Source: Apostichopus parvimensis
Taxonomy: Eukaryota > Echinodermata > Holothuroidea > Aspidochirotida > Stichopodidae
Assembly (NCBI GenBank): GCA_000934455.1
Contig: KN883540.1
Span: 95,317 to 135,020, forward strand
Length of the DNA: 39,704 nucleotides
Reading direction: 5' to 3'
Below, in pieces: positions 23,931-34,747 of this stretch. The notes below the pieces were generated by a model. That model saw only the letters and a list, made by a program, of their open reading frames with translations, ran no database searches and had not been told where the DNA came from. The translations under genes were made by a program, and so were the position numbers. Numbering within the stretch: the stretch's first letter is position 1; every line of letters starts with the position of its first letter.

Positions 23931-24699
23931 AACCAATGAGCCTTCTTTGCGAGTTCCTGCTTGCAGGAGGATCTAAAATGTATACAAACTTGATGCCCTT
24001 TCACATTGACATTCATATCAAAGAGCTACGATGATATCCTCATCGGTCAAGTTAAATCATTCAAGCCAACTTTCTGCTCACACTATATAGTGCTCTACAG
24101 TTCATGTTAAAATATGCCCCAAGGAAGGGACAGAAAACCTGTAGAGTTTAATGTTGGAAGCAATGTTCAGTATGAAACATTCTCCCAATATAAGGCTCTA
24201 ATCAGGTGACATCTCTGTGCATTAGCTTTGATGTTACAACCACGGTTCAACATTCCACACTGTATGTGTATTACAGTACTATACCAAGCATTCATAACCG
24301 CTACTGAAATACATCCTTTTTCTGCCTCAGGGGGGTTCAATGCTTAACAGGAGTCTTACCACACAACTGACTGTTCATAATTGAAACCATTTCTCTTTGG
24401 ATATATGGTTTACTTCTTGAAACTAACTTTAATAGGGACATTCCACCACAATGACTTCCTGTGAGTGGATCTTTTCACCGGGGTTAGCTCTCTACATGGT
24501 GTCATCGTTTTACAGTTTATGTGCTGTGAGCATTGTATTTTGACGTTGTCTCTTCTTCACTCTAATGTTAGGCACTACTTTAGGTCCATCAGACTAAAGC
24601 ACAGTAGTGGGCAAAATCTTCCATGTTTAAGACACTTAACTAAAAATGACGTACAAGTTAGCAATATACATTGTGAATGATCAGTTAACTACATATAGT

Positions 24700-24863
24700 A
24701 AGGCACCATGCTAAAAAGGTAAGCTATAGCAATCGTAACATTTCCTCAAAATTATTCCTTAAATTTTGTTTTTCCCCCTGAAAAGGCTAAATTAATATGA
24801 TCTCAGCTTACTAGTAGTGCCTATTGCAGTAAACTTCAGTGCCTACTGTGTGAAACACACCCA
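24700..24863 (+). repeat. Dispersed family B, copy 3 (interrupted)
   Basis: AAGGCACCATGCTAAAAAGG matches the family B start, and AGTGCCTACTGTGTGAAAC matches its middle about 80 bp further along than in copy 1. A fragment of its end (GAAGCCTGGCTGCA...CTGCAG) is at 25032-25060, after a family A copy. Confidence 0.45.
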
Positions 24864-24869
24864 AACAAG

Positions 24870-25035
24870 CAGTTTGGGTATTTACAAAAGGCGGTGACTG
24901 AATAGTTAATTAGGAAGGAAGAAGGCAGTGACCTGTGGAAGGTTACTGAGGACGCAGTGCAAGAATGTTACTGATTGTCATAAGCTAGGTAGTTCGGGTT
25001 CATACTGTAGGAGACAGGTAAGAGAGGAATGAAGC
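24870..25035 (+). mobile_element. Diverged family A copy
   Basis: Contains the head remnant GTTTGGGTATTTACAAAAGG, then TTACTGAGGACGCAGTGCAA, GCTAGGTAGTTCGGGTTC and the conserved end GTAGGAGACAGGTAAGAGAG. It is directly followed by a family B fragment (GCCTGGCTGCA). Confidence 0.55.
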
Positions 25036-25344
25036 CTGGCTGCAAGATGCTGCAGCCCCCTCAGCATAGTACATTGGACACAATGTCTAAGGTTGCTAAG
25101 TACTGTTTCAGAAGTTGTACAACAATCTGTAACTGACCCTAACTGCAGTGACTGATAACTAAATGCAAGGAAGGCAATGGGTACGTTGGTAACTGTACTG
25201 ATTGTAGTAAGAGTCTGTCTGAGGAAAAAAACAACTTGCGATGAACAATCCACACAATTAAGTGATCAAGATTGAACTTCATGCCTGCTAAAGAGAGGTA
25301 AGCTCCATACGACAACTGAAGCATACAGTACCTGTAAAGTTCAT

Positions 25345-25569
25345 CCTGTGATGTGAATCATAGGTCACAGTTTGGGTGGGAGAGAAATGGAGAGTCAGTG
25401 GATATCATCTTATCCTACAGTACTCAAACATACAGTATCTGTAAAGTACTCTCCAACCCCCACCCATCCGCTTCCACCTGTGATGAGAATCATAGGTCAC
25501 AGTGTGAGTGGGAGATAGATGTAGAGTCAGTGGATATCATCTTATCCTACAGTACTCAAACATACAGTA
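25345..25569. repeat. Two-unit tandem duplication, 132-bp period
   Basis: CCTGTGATGTGAATCATAGG and CCTGTGATGAGAATCATAGG start the units at 25345 and 25477. Both contain GAGTCAGTGGATATCATCTT and TACAGTACTCAAACATACAG. The plus-strand open frame across it simply repeats itself (VDIILSYSTQTYS twice), because 132 is divisible by three. Confidence 0.92.
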
Positions 25570-26844
25570 AATGCTACAATCCCTCCCACTCACATGTATG
25601 TATACCCTAAGTTTTACTAGTGAGTGTACTTTGCAGCCAGATCTTCAAACTAAACCATTAACCCACTCAAAAAAAAGATATATCTTCTTTACAGTAGTTC
25701 TTTAATGAGTTCCTGTGAATATTATAAGTTGTAATTTTTCACTCCTAGTGGAGTGTTACAAATCTTGGTCTAGATACTCCGTCTTGTCAAACCATATGCA
25801 GTGTTGTTGTTACTTAGAGCCAATAGCTCAGTAAAAGTATGAACTTTATATATCTCGTGGTCTAGTGGTTATTTTTGTGTTTGGAACAGTCCCTATGGAT
25901 TGCCAATTGGCAGATAGATGTTTGGTTAATGAGCACTTGTGTTGGAACATTCCAATTGATGTATTTATCAGCCATTGGATATCAACTCACATACTTTGGC
26001 ATAAATAAATCCAAAAAGCTGTCAGTAAGTAGTTTCCACTGTAACTCTCCCCTCCCCTCCCCCCCCACCCCCTCCCTACCATTGAAGCCTACCTTTAAAT
26101 TATTGTCAGAGTGGACTATCGAGCTGGTGGTTAATTGCTCACAGATGTTGGTAACCACACTGTGGGTGTTAATAATACCTGTAGGATCCTCTTCCTTAAA
26201 TAGCTTAGATTCAAATGGGCACTGTATCCACCACTAACCTATTTTGGGTAACATGACATCGCCATACTTCAACCTTGGTATGTTAGTATGTGAGCAAGCG
26301 CAGACACTTTCGACCACAAGCAAACTTAGAAAAGAAATGGACACAAACTTTTCAAATAACTATCATGCATCAAAAAGTGGAAAATTCCAAAGGAATGTGT
26401 GAGGATATGAAAAAGAGATTGCTACTGATGGAAGTTTCAAACCTGGAGTTTGACTGAATGAAAAATCAGTATTTTTACTCTAGTGTGGAACTGTGTGCCT
26501 CTCTTCTAATGCTTGTTTTCTTTATTCTTCAAATAAAGAGCATATAGAATATTTAAGTTTAATGTTTACCTTCGAAACTGAGCAGTCATTGTTGTTTCGA
26601 CCACATATTATTTAACTGGTCAACCATACAAACCACTGTCTGAGAAACATTGCAACAAGGGATTGCTGATTCATATCACCATGGAAACAGGAAAAGGTTT
26701 AAAACTGTAAAGTTTTTATATTATCTGGCACAGAGGTTGGATCACTGAGGAATAACACAATGTACTGTACCCCACCCAACTGCAAGAAAAAAATGTTAGG
26801 AGAGCAGGGGATGTCTAGTCCCTCAGCAAGAACCCTGTTGTAAA

Positions 26845-26985
26845 CTTCGGAAAGGGTAGATTTCTGAGGGCCAAGGATGATGATCTGAAGGGGTGTCAGC
26901 AGGGGTGCTGTGAAAAAATGTTAGCAATTGTTGTAAGCTACTGTCTATATTTGAGGGCATAAATATGCCTATGAGAAAGGTAAGA
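26845..26985 (+). repeat. Diverged family A copy
   Basis: Shares the order of blocks with other copies: GGGTAGATTTCTGAGGGCCA, a GGGTGTCAGCAGGGGTGCTG segment followed by AAAAATGTTAGCAATTG, and an end ATGAGAAAGGTAAGATAGG. Similarity is low and the borders are approximate. Confidence 0.4.
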
Positions 26986-27469
26986 TAGGATCAAATGAAT
27001 TCAGCCTATGTAACATCAAGTAGGGAGTTGTTAGGCTTCATGCATCATACAAAGTATTTTCTATGACACTGATATGCTAAAACCAGAGCTGGACAGTAGA
27101 TGAATACAGTGATAATCTACCACTTTCTGTTTTCCCTCAAGTTTTCCTCGGTATGATTACAGCCCTTACCATCACATGACAATGATAAATGAATCTGTAG
27201 GGTACAGTACTTTATATAGGAAGTATGCTTTACATTCTACTGCATCTCTTTCGAGGAAAGACAATCAACACCAAAAAACTTGATCCCAAATCTTACCAAA
27301 CTTAAAATCCTAAATGTTTACCATGCCACAGCTACGGAAAAAAGGTTGCCAGGGCATTGAAAAGTTTTGAATAAATGCAATAATGGTGGGGTTCATGAAT
27401 CACTGCCAAAAGTGTAGGAAACTTATAATTACATTACAAAAAGAGAAAAGCTTTTATATTTCAACTTAC

Positions 27470-27692
27470 TTGCTCCCTCTGTTCTGCCCGCTTGTCTTCG
27501 CCACAATACTTGTCTCGATTCAAATGCGACTTCGAAGGATCGTTTCTCTGGACGTTTCTTAGCAAAGAACCTTGTAAGTACTGTCCCTAACTTCAAGTCA
27601 AGTTTAACACGAGGGATATCTTCCGCGGAATACCTTGTGCCATTGTGTCCATTAGAATGGTAAACGTTTCTTCTTGCCATTTCGACTAGCAT
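27470..27692 (-). CDS. PLCG: Phospholipase C gamma, coding exon 1 (N-terminus and start of PH domain)
   Basis: PLC-gamma hydrolyses PIP2 to IP3 and diacylglycerol at the plasma membrane after recruitment by tyrosine kinases. This exon encodes 74 codons plus one nucleotide. The diagnostic stretch is GTVLTRFFAKKRPEKRSFEV followed by FESRQVLWRR and TEGA, which aligns with the vertebrate PLCG PH-domain start (GTVMTLFYSKK, then RQITWSRGADKIEGAI). The first in-frame ATG after an upstream TGA is at 27692 (MLVEMARRN). A second ATG at 27680 (MARRN) has G at -3 and G at +4 and puts the GTV motif near residue 32, about as in vertebrate PLCG, so I slightly prefer 27680. The exon ends ...GGA GCA A before a gtaagt donor at 27464-27469, phase 1. 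Joining to exon 2 restores EGAI. No PLC-beta or PLC-delta signature fits as well. PLCG1 and PLCG2 cannot be told apart; invertebrates usually have one copy. Confidence 0.93.
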
Positions 27693-27923
27693 GTACAACC
27701 AAAAGGCTAATTGAATTTCCACATCTCCAAATGGATGATAATAAAGGCTTCCGAAATCATCATACCCACTCGTTCAATTTCATGGTAAAATCTAACGAAT
27801 TTAAATTGACGACTAGCTACTCCATACCATCTTCATCTTTTGAAATTTATTGCAGAATGTTGCACCAAAGACTGCCAGAAAAATGTCTGCAATTTTCTGC
27901 CCTGCTCTGTTTACGAGATTAAA
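27693..27923 (-). other. Probable 5' UTR portion of PLCG exon 1, with upstream ORFs
   Basis: Upstream of the start codon the frame closes at a TGA (about 27774-27776). A strong acceptor (gtttcgtttcttttgcag) ends at 27924, so the exon probably runs from 27923 and an untranslated exon lies further upstream, unplaced. Other possible acceptors inside this stretch (ttgcag, ggcag) are weaker. If transcribed as drawn, the leader holds several short upstream ORFs: one starting ATGAAGATG of 7 codons, one of 7 codons starting ATGAAATTG, and one of 18 codons starting ATGATGATT. Such leaders often dampen translation. This is inferred; no transcript evidence is available. Confidence 0.5.
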
Positions 27924-28968
27924 CTGCAAAAGAAACGAAACAAAAATGGGCATTAAAATTAAAATAGGACAATACTTGACATGACAGAATACAGCAACAT
28001 CAGTCTGTCGTCCAGTGTCTATACATATCATGAAATGCAAATATGATAACGACTGGCAAGAAATTATTCAGATTAAATTAATAGAAATGTATTTGTAATG
28101 GCAAAAGTGCAAAGAGTGTACTAAAAAAAAATGTCTCAAAGCTAGCACTGACATAAACAATAGATGTGACATCATGTAACATGTGCAGGGCTCATTATTC
28201 ACAAAGGTCTCCAAAGGTCATATTCACAAAAGTTACAAATAAGTTATTTAAGTCTGGTAGCTATGGCAACATTCCAAGTGTTACATGCTAGGTTGGAACC
28301 TTTCCCAGCTTCCTTTCCAATGTGAAGCAAATTAAGTTGACCTTGCTAGGCTAAACCTCCAGTGGATCACACCGCAGTACAGTACTTCAACAACCTCACT
28401 GTCTTCCCATATCTGTGATGACTGCTGTGTGAAGTTTGTCAAGACATATTCCACCCAGATCAGAAACAAATAGATCAAATTCAAAAACACACCATGGATG
28501 TCATTAGGCACCTGTCTTTAGCCTGCAGTATGAGTGCCCTAACTTCCATAGACCTACCAAAGACGATCAATTCAAGTTCCTTCTGTACCTGGTACTTTCC
28601 AGAGCATTGAAGTAGTTAGTAGTGGCAACAGTTGTACTGCCTGTGAACTTTGAGGACACAGACTTTGCAAACTTCATAGTTAACAAACCCACAACAAACC
28701 TTTCTGTTCCGCTCTATTTAATTACTCTATTTGGGTAACCCTGGATTGGATAACAATCCCAAATTTGGAGAGTGTGCCAAGACCTAACAAAAATATTGTG
28801 ATGTGTGTCCAACCTTCCAAGTAGGAACTTTGATGCAATTTTTTTTAAAGAAAAACTAAAATCCTTTTAGCTTTAGTGTGCATCTTTGACACCCTACTGT
28901 ACTGTTTGTTTCATTATCCCTTTCGGTAAAGTTACTGTCAAAATCTGCAATTTTTAATGGCATGTAGG

Positions 28969-29295
28969 TAGGGGCGGGATTGCAGGGGGGCAAAGGGGGA
29001 CACTTGTCCCCCACTTTTTCCCAGACCTTGAGTTGGCTTTTTTTATCCGATTCGGTCGGTAAGTTTGTTGTCTATGCCACAGCAATACAGACAATAATAA
29101 TAATATATCTGGCAACACTTTTATGCAGAAAGCATAATTACATTTTCAAATATACAACTATTACTGGGAAATAACCAATAAATATTGCACCATACTACAT
29201 CTAGGAACTATATAAAATCAAAAACTTTTCTCAGACCCCTCCTCCGGGTTCCCCCCCCCCCCCCCCCCACTTTCAGACATCAAATCTCGCCCTTG
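28969..29295. mobile_element. Non-autonomous hAT-like MITE, 327 bp, diverged TSD
   Basis: The ends TAGGGGCGGGATT (left) and CAAGGGCGAGATT (right, reverse complement) match at 10 of 13 positions. Flanks CATGTAGG (28961-28968) and CAAGTAAG (29296-29303) match at 6 of 8 positions, fitting an old 8-bp duplication. The subterminal GGGGGCAAAGGGGGACACTTG block resembles the element at 18908-19334. The interior is AT-rich and non-coding and ends in a long C run at 29250-29269. Confidence 0.65.
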
Positions 29296-29514
29296 CAAGT
29301 AAGATTCCAAATTGACTGCAAACTTCACCATAATGATACTGTACAGTAACTAGTAGAGTATGGTTCTCTGTTTTCAGTCAAAAAGGGTCCTTATCGGGCT
29401 GTGTATGCTTGGTAATTACTTCAGTATCCAAAATATGGAAAAGATCAAGAACCTAGGTTCCAATTTCGTACGAAAATCGCTGCAGTAAATCCAGACAACA
29501 AAACGCACAATATT

Positions 29515-29582
29515 CTCACTTTGGATGGTAGTGGTAGAGTGCTAAGGTCATGGGGAGACAGGTAACCGAGGAACCGAGTAAA
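29515..29582 (+). repeat. Family A fragment (internally deleted)
   Basis: CACTTTGGATGGTAGTGG jumps directly to AGAGTGCTAAGGTCATGGGG and AGACAGGTAACCGAGGAACC, ending GAGTAAAT. This is the start and end of the family A arm with the middle missing. Confidence 0.6.
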
Positions 29583-29927
29583 TTTAAAGTTGGACTACTC
29601 TTTCTTTAAAAACATGTCAAATATAATTCCACAGATTTTCAAATATGTTTGTGGATGACCAGTGACAACCATAATACAATAATAATGAAGATACCAAAGA
29701 CAAGCAGAGATCAGATATGGACATGATTGGCAGTTGCCTGTGAGTCTGTGACACATGCTTTTGGAAGAAGCTGTAAAGTATGTGTACATGAAATATATAA
29801 AGAGAGGGTCATTGGTGGACGCAGTGCAAGAATGTAAACCAGTTCTTAGGCTAGGGTATATATGTAGTGCCTTTGTACAGGATACACATGAGGGGAATTT
29901 TTTTTTTGTGTAAAAGTAAGTTGGCCT

Positions 29928-29960
29928 GACGTTTCAATCCTAGCAGGACCTTCTTCAAAG
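29928..29960 (-). ncRNA. Hammerhead-like motif of Penelope-like element type (relic)
   Basis: On the minus strand the sequence reads TTTGAAGAAGGTCC, TGCTA, GGATTGAAACGTC. This resembles a hammerhead core CUGANGA-stem II-GAAAC-GUC. Stem II is GGTCC/GGATT (three Watson-Crick and two G-T pairs), and the first core C is changed to T. Helix III is missing or extremely short, so self-cleavage of a single unit is doubtful. Similar motifs are known in terminal repeats of Penelope-like retroelements. Surrounding sequence (about 29900-30070) looks repeat-derived. No reverse transcriptase is seen. Confidence 0.45.
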
Positions 29961-30559
29961 GCTAAATGACAAGTAACAGAAGGGACAACATTTTTGTAAT
30001 GCTTCTTTGTTGGTACAAGCAAGAAGTTTTTACTAAGACACTGTAAGGCTATTTTGCTTTGCACCATTGTATTCACTTAAAGGGAACACGAATACAACCA
30101 TGATCTTCGGCTCATGTGACAGAGATGTCTCCGAAGAACACCCCAGACAGCTGAGAAGAAATCTGTTCGGTTACAAATTTGTTGCAGATATAGGCTTGAT
30201 GTATGTTAATTGTTAATCAGAAAAGAGATTGACTCAAGATCTTAATGATTTGTTCATTACTGCAACTATTAGCTAAATATCTAGGCTAGTTTTGCTATGA
30301 CTAACTGTTTGCAAATGCATCATTGTCAACAGTTCAACAGGATTCACCTAGAACATCTGTACTTTTTCTTTCAGTGTTTCACATTATAGATTCAAGAATA
30401 TTCACACTTCTATAGTATACTGTACACATCTATACATATAAAATACAGTGCTGTTGTGTCAGGGGCTATTTACCAAAAACTAACAAGGCACTCATATACA
30501 TTTCAAATGTTTAGAGAAGATAGTTTTACTTTCAACTGATCCAAGCAACTTGAACACTT

Positions 30560-30860
30560 TATTGGTTACTGTACTTCTGACAATTACTATATACTGCTGT
30601 AGTATACATCGTTTGTAACTGTACTTGTGACAATTAATGCTGTACTGTACATCGTTAGTAACTGTACTTGTGACAATTAATGCTGTACTGTGCAAGTGTG
30701 CATCGTTAGTTACTGTACTTCTAAAATTAATGCTGTACTTTTCCATGTTAATTACTGTACTGTACTTCTGACAATTAATGCTGTACTTCACATTTTAATT
30801 ACTGTACTTATTAGTGTACATTATTACTGTACATCGTTACTGTACTTGCAACTGTACTGT
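30560..30860. repeat. Minisatellite, about six diverged units of 43-53 bp
   Basis: Repeated ACTGTACTT(C/G)TGACAATTAA, TGCTGTACTGTACATCGTTA. Unit starts lie near 30568, 30618, 30661, 30714, 30765 and 30800. Minus- and plus-strand open frames through it are repeat translations, not genes. Confidence 0.88.
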
Positions 30861-31149
30861 TCAGTATTTTGTTCTGCACAGTAGCCGCTTGTAAAATTGC
30901 ACAATGCATAAAGACTTACAGTAGTGAACACAATTGACATCATTACATACAATATGATTTAGAAAGAAGTGTTTAATGTTTGTATGTACATGCTACATCT
31001 TCACAACTTATAGCTAGTGTAACTTTAATAGTGTAGCTGAATCAAGGAGGAAACTACAACAGCTTAGTAAAGGCATTTGATCATACAACATACATATACT
31101 GTTTAGAATATTGACCACTAGTCTTTAACATAAAACCATTAAAGGTTAA

Positions 31150-32203
31150 AGCAGCATTTTGCTTGAGTCGCCGTTTTTCCTCAATTTTTCCGTGTCTATC
31201 AAGTTTTTATCATAATACAATCACAAAAGACAAAACTAAGACTTTCTCATACTTTTTTCCCCACAGCGAACGTTAATTAGCAAGTAATTAAGGCTTTTAT
31301 ATGATTCTGAGATAAGTGTCTCCCTGACACATCGAATCATTCAGTATTTATCACATGCAGCTCTACAAAACCGCCTATTCAAATTCAACCAATCAGTGAA
31401 GAGATGTTTATGTATGACTTGGCGCTAAAAATAGACTCATTCATTGGCATGGTAATCCCTTGCTGCAAAGCACTACTTAAATATCCACATGGCCTAGCCA
31501 ATATGCCTTATTGCATTCCCTTATGAGAAACATTACTTTCCTCTCCTGGAAAAACGTTATTTCCCCCATGTTGTTGGAAGTGTAAACTAAGGTTTTTCAA
31601 GAGAGGAAACTAAGGGGTCCGGAAACTAACGGCCCCCATTGCGCTACACTCATAGCTACATTGCTTTTAGTGCACAATGCACAGCGTGTACATAACGTTA
31701 TTCAGGCCTAACCAGTGTAAGTCACACACTAATAGGTCTGATTGTACTACAGTAACTAGCCTATGTAACACCGAGTAGAGAGATACACTATCGTTCTCGC
31801 GAATGTTACGTACCGATCGAGTTCTTCTGGTTCCATGACTTTCTCTCTTATGTAACCTTGCTGTTTATTTTCGCGGAGCGACGAATTTTCTTGGGTTTTT
31901 CGTATGCAATGAGATATGGCGTAACTGTCCCTTCGCGCAGTACGTACATCTCCTCAGCTGATTTTTGTTTACTGTTTACCTTGCTATTCACAGTACCTTG
32001 TCCGTTATACATATTCACAAGGTTCCTATAAGTGGGAGGAGTCTATCGAAGTCAAAGTTTCAAAATACGAAAATCAGAAAATGTCATATTTTTTGCACTT
32101 TTCGGGAATAGTTTGAGTTGAAACTTTACAATTAGCTTAGTTTACGTCATTGGTATAGTATCCTAGTATTGGAAAATCTCGAGAATCAACGCAAATTGCT
32201 GCT
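31150..32203. mobile_element. TTAA-flanked non-autonomous DNA transposon (Kolobok- or piggyBac-like), about 1.05 kb
   Basis: The left end AGCAGCATTTTGC and right end (reverse complement) AGCAGCAATTTGC match at 12 of 13 positions. Each is directly bordered outside by TTAA (31146-31149 and 32204-32207). A TTAA target duplication is typical of piggyBac and Kolobok superfamilies; the ends do not start with the CCY usual for piggyBac, so Kolobok fits better. A TA duplication with ends AAGCAGCA cannot be excluded. No transposase frame is visible. The interior includes several CpG-containing stretches (near 31795-31950) unlike its surroundings. Confidence 0.72.
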
Positions 32204-34077
32204 TTAAGTTTTGCTGCAAAAACTGGTGCAAATTCATATTTGTTCTTGCTAATTGTCACTCACCCTGAATACTTGAAAGTTTTACACTTGAAGCGCTCCA
32301 TACTGAAGGAACAGCTTTTGTGCATTTCTAGGTCAGTTTCTTAAAGTTTTAGCAAAACGACTCTGGCAAATATGACTCACATTATGACACTGAGCTTTCT
32401 ATTTGCGATTGATGATCAAACAAAGGCAGTCAGCTGCTACAGTAGGTTGCAAGATTAACTCACAAAATGAATGTTCAGTAAAAACTTAAACCTTTATTGG
32501 TTAACACTCTACAACACCCCAAAAACCTTTTTCAAATTCTCTTTAAGACATGCAATAAAATGAGAGGGGAAAAAAGGCAATTTACTTTCTTTTCCCCTTT
32601 TTGGCAATATTTAACTTAAAATTGCAATTTAAAGCTTAGCCATGAGCTGCTTTGTTAAATTATGAGGTTTCAGTTGCAGGTTCAAAGTGCTAAAAGTTTA
32701 CCAAAATATCAAAAATGAAAGGGAGAAAAAAAAAAAAAAAGATCTCAAAATGTCAATATTTTTCTTTTGGAATGCTTCCCAAAATGTCCACTCGAGCAGG
32801 CAGATAAATATGAAACTTGCATCATCTGCAAATTGAGTCACAAGTCATTCATGGTCACAGACACGCAGAGTACATTTCCTTCACGACCATTCAATCTTTG
32901 TTAAAACAGAGTACAGATACGCCCTCTTTTATTCCAGGGCAAAGTTTTAAGTACTTTCTTTTTCACTTCAGACAACCAGGCCTTACATTTTAGTTGTCCG
33001 AACAGCAAATCAGGCTTATTTACAAGTCAGAAAAAACTGATGCAAAGTAACGATGGCAGATATGTACATTGTAGGAGACATGTGTAGGTTTGGTGAATAG
33101 ATCACCAGCATTGGGGATGATACCAATTTATCCATTTACCTATTTGGCGGTAGTCAGCTACAAAAAATGCAATCTGAATTTGATGTTAACAGCTAACGTA
33201 GTCATCCAAAGCTGATTTGGGTCGTCCTAACAGAAATCTGGTCGTCTTCAATGACCATTAGAAATTTCCCCGGCATTCGCTTTCAAATGCTTTGTCCACA
33301 AGTGATTTCTTTGCTTTTATATTTCAAATGTTATGAACATGATGGATACATTCATGATTATGTTATAAACCTAAACCATTTAGGTAGTATATATAATCAA
33401 ATACAAAAATAGCAGTCACCTAGTAACAACCTGGTACTTTTGATACATATTAGATATATACAGTATGTCATTTTTCAATTAACAGAAACTGATAACATGT
33501 TTTATTGCCCACACACCTTTCATTACACAATACAGTTTTTGTTGCCCACATTACTTATTAGTAATTAATCTGGTCCTCCACCCTTACTTTCCAGTTCAAC
33601 ATTACAAAGCTAATTAAAGATATATGCAAAGTTTTCTACTATAAGCAAAAGCAACTACTGTAGGTGGTTCCCATTAATTAATAACAACAACGGTCAGAGT
33701 ATTTACGTACATCTTCATATTCCACTTACCGTCGCATTCACTCAAGAAGCTATTTTCGAAGGACATTCTATACAGTGACATTGTTAGAGAGTATTTACTG
33801 CTAAACTATAGTAAACAATGCATACTGTAAATTAACACCTGTTTAAGGAAGTACTGAATGACAAGCCCCGCTCCTGCTAAATGTTGATAGTTTTGTAAGG
33901 GAGAGCACAATACAATATACCATACATAGTCCGTTTCACAAGATATTTCATGAAACATTAGATATTGACATTAATGTTATCTAACTAAGAGTCCACTTTG
34001 TAGTCATGTGTTTGACAATGTAAACAGACCCATAATTTACATTTCTGGTGTTCTCATTCATGTCAAGTGATTCTGTT

Positions 34078-34292
34078 ATCATATTGAGACCTGGTATTTA
34101 TTGCAAAATTGTCATGTACTGTAGGCATTCCATGTCAAATACATGATTTGCCATGACTCGACTGTATGACCTTGTAAGTTTATAGTTGGTAAATGATGAA
34201 GAATTAATGATGTTTACATTTTTTTATCATACTAAGACCTGGTATTTATAAGCAAAGTTTTCATGTAGGCATTCCATGTTAAAGACATGATT
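34078..34292. repeat. Diverged tandem duplication, 148-bp period
   Basis: ATCATATTGAGACCTGGTAT at 34078 and ATCATACTAAGACCTGGTAT at 34226 start the two units. Both continue with GTAGGCATTCCATGT and ACATGATTTG. Confidence 0.85.
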
Positions 34293-34747
34293 TGATTGTT
34301 ATTATTTCCTTGTTAAAGATACAAGATTAAAAAATAGTTTGATTTACATATATTGTTGTTTCATTTTCATAACAAGAAGTAAAGCAAAAATTCTGTCTTA
34401 GATTTGAAACGGCCGACTTCTAAATCCGGCTGATAGAAATTAATTAAACATTCATTAACCAGACTCCCCTATTCGGGGAAGAGGGGTAGGGGGATGGTGG
34501 ATCTGCATACACATCAAACATGAATCTCAACAAAAGGCTGCAGTGGGTATATACATAGTTACCCTGCCAAACTATACAGTGCAAGGCATTTACCACACAT
34601 CCATGTGACTATATCGTGAACAGCACACCTACTACAGATTCCTAAACGCCTTTCACATGGATAAGGAAGGTCTGGTCTGCTGATAAAGTACACAGACAAA
34701 TGTTCCGGGTCTCCTCTCGTGCTCTCTATTTCTAATATTGAGCCTGA

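Larger units (their letters stand above)
11631..27469 (-). other. PLCG intron 1 (15.8 kb), repeat-rich
   Basis: Bounded by gtaagt after exon 1 and ttgatttcag before exon 2. No nested gene could be supported on either strand. The identified repeats are listed separately. Stretches with nothing I can classify: 12661-14398 (only a C/T run at 13415-13441), 16198-17765, 19335-20200, 20800-22100, 25570-26840 (a C-rich run near 26058) and 27000-27460. Open frames in these parts (for example 25875-26237 plus, 120 codons) show no recognisable family and contain low-complexity translation. Confidence 0.85.

Noticed and set aside
25858..25930. tRNA-like start (GTGGTCTAGTGGTTA)
   Set aside because: Box A resembles tRNA-Glu or tRNA-Asp, but there is no box B, no closed acceptor stem and no second copy here.
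25875..26237. 120-codon plus-strand open frame
   Set aside because: The translation contains a low-complexity proline-serine segment from a C-rich run and no domain. It is antisense within PLCG intron 1.
30492..30884. Open frames on both strands through 30.5-30.9 kb
   Set aside because: They are translations of the GTACTGTA-type minisatellite.
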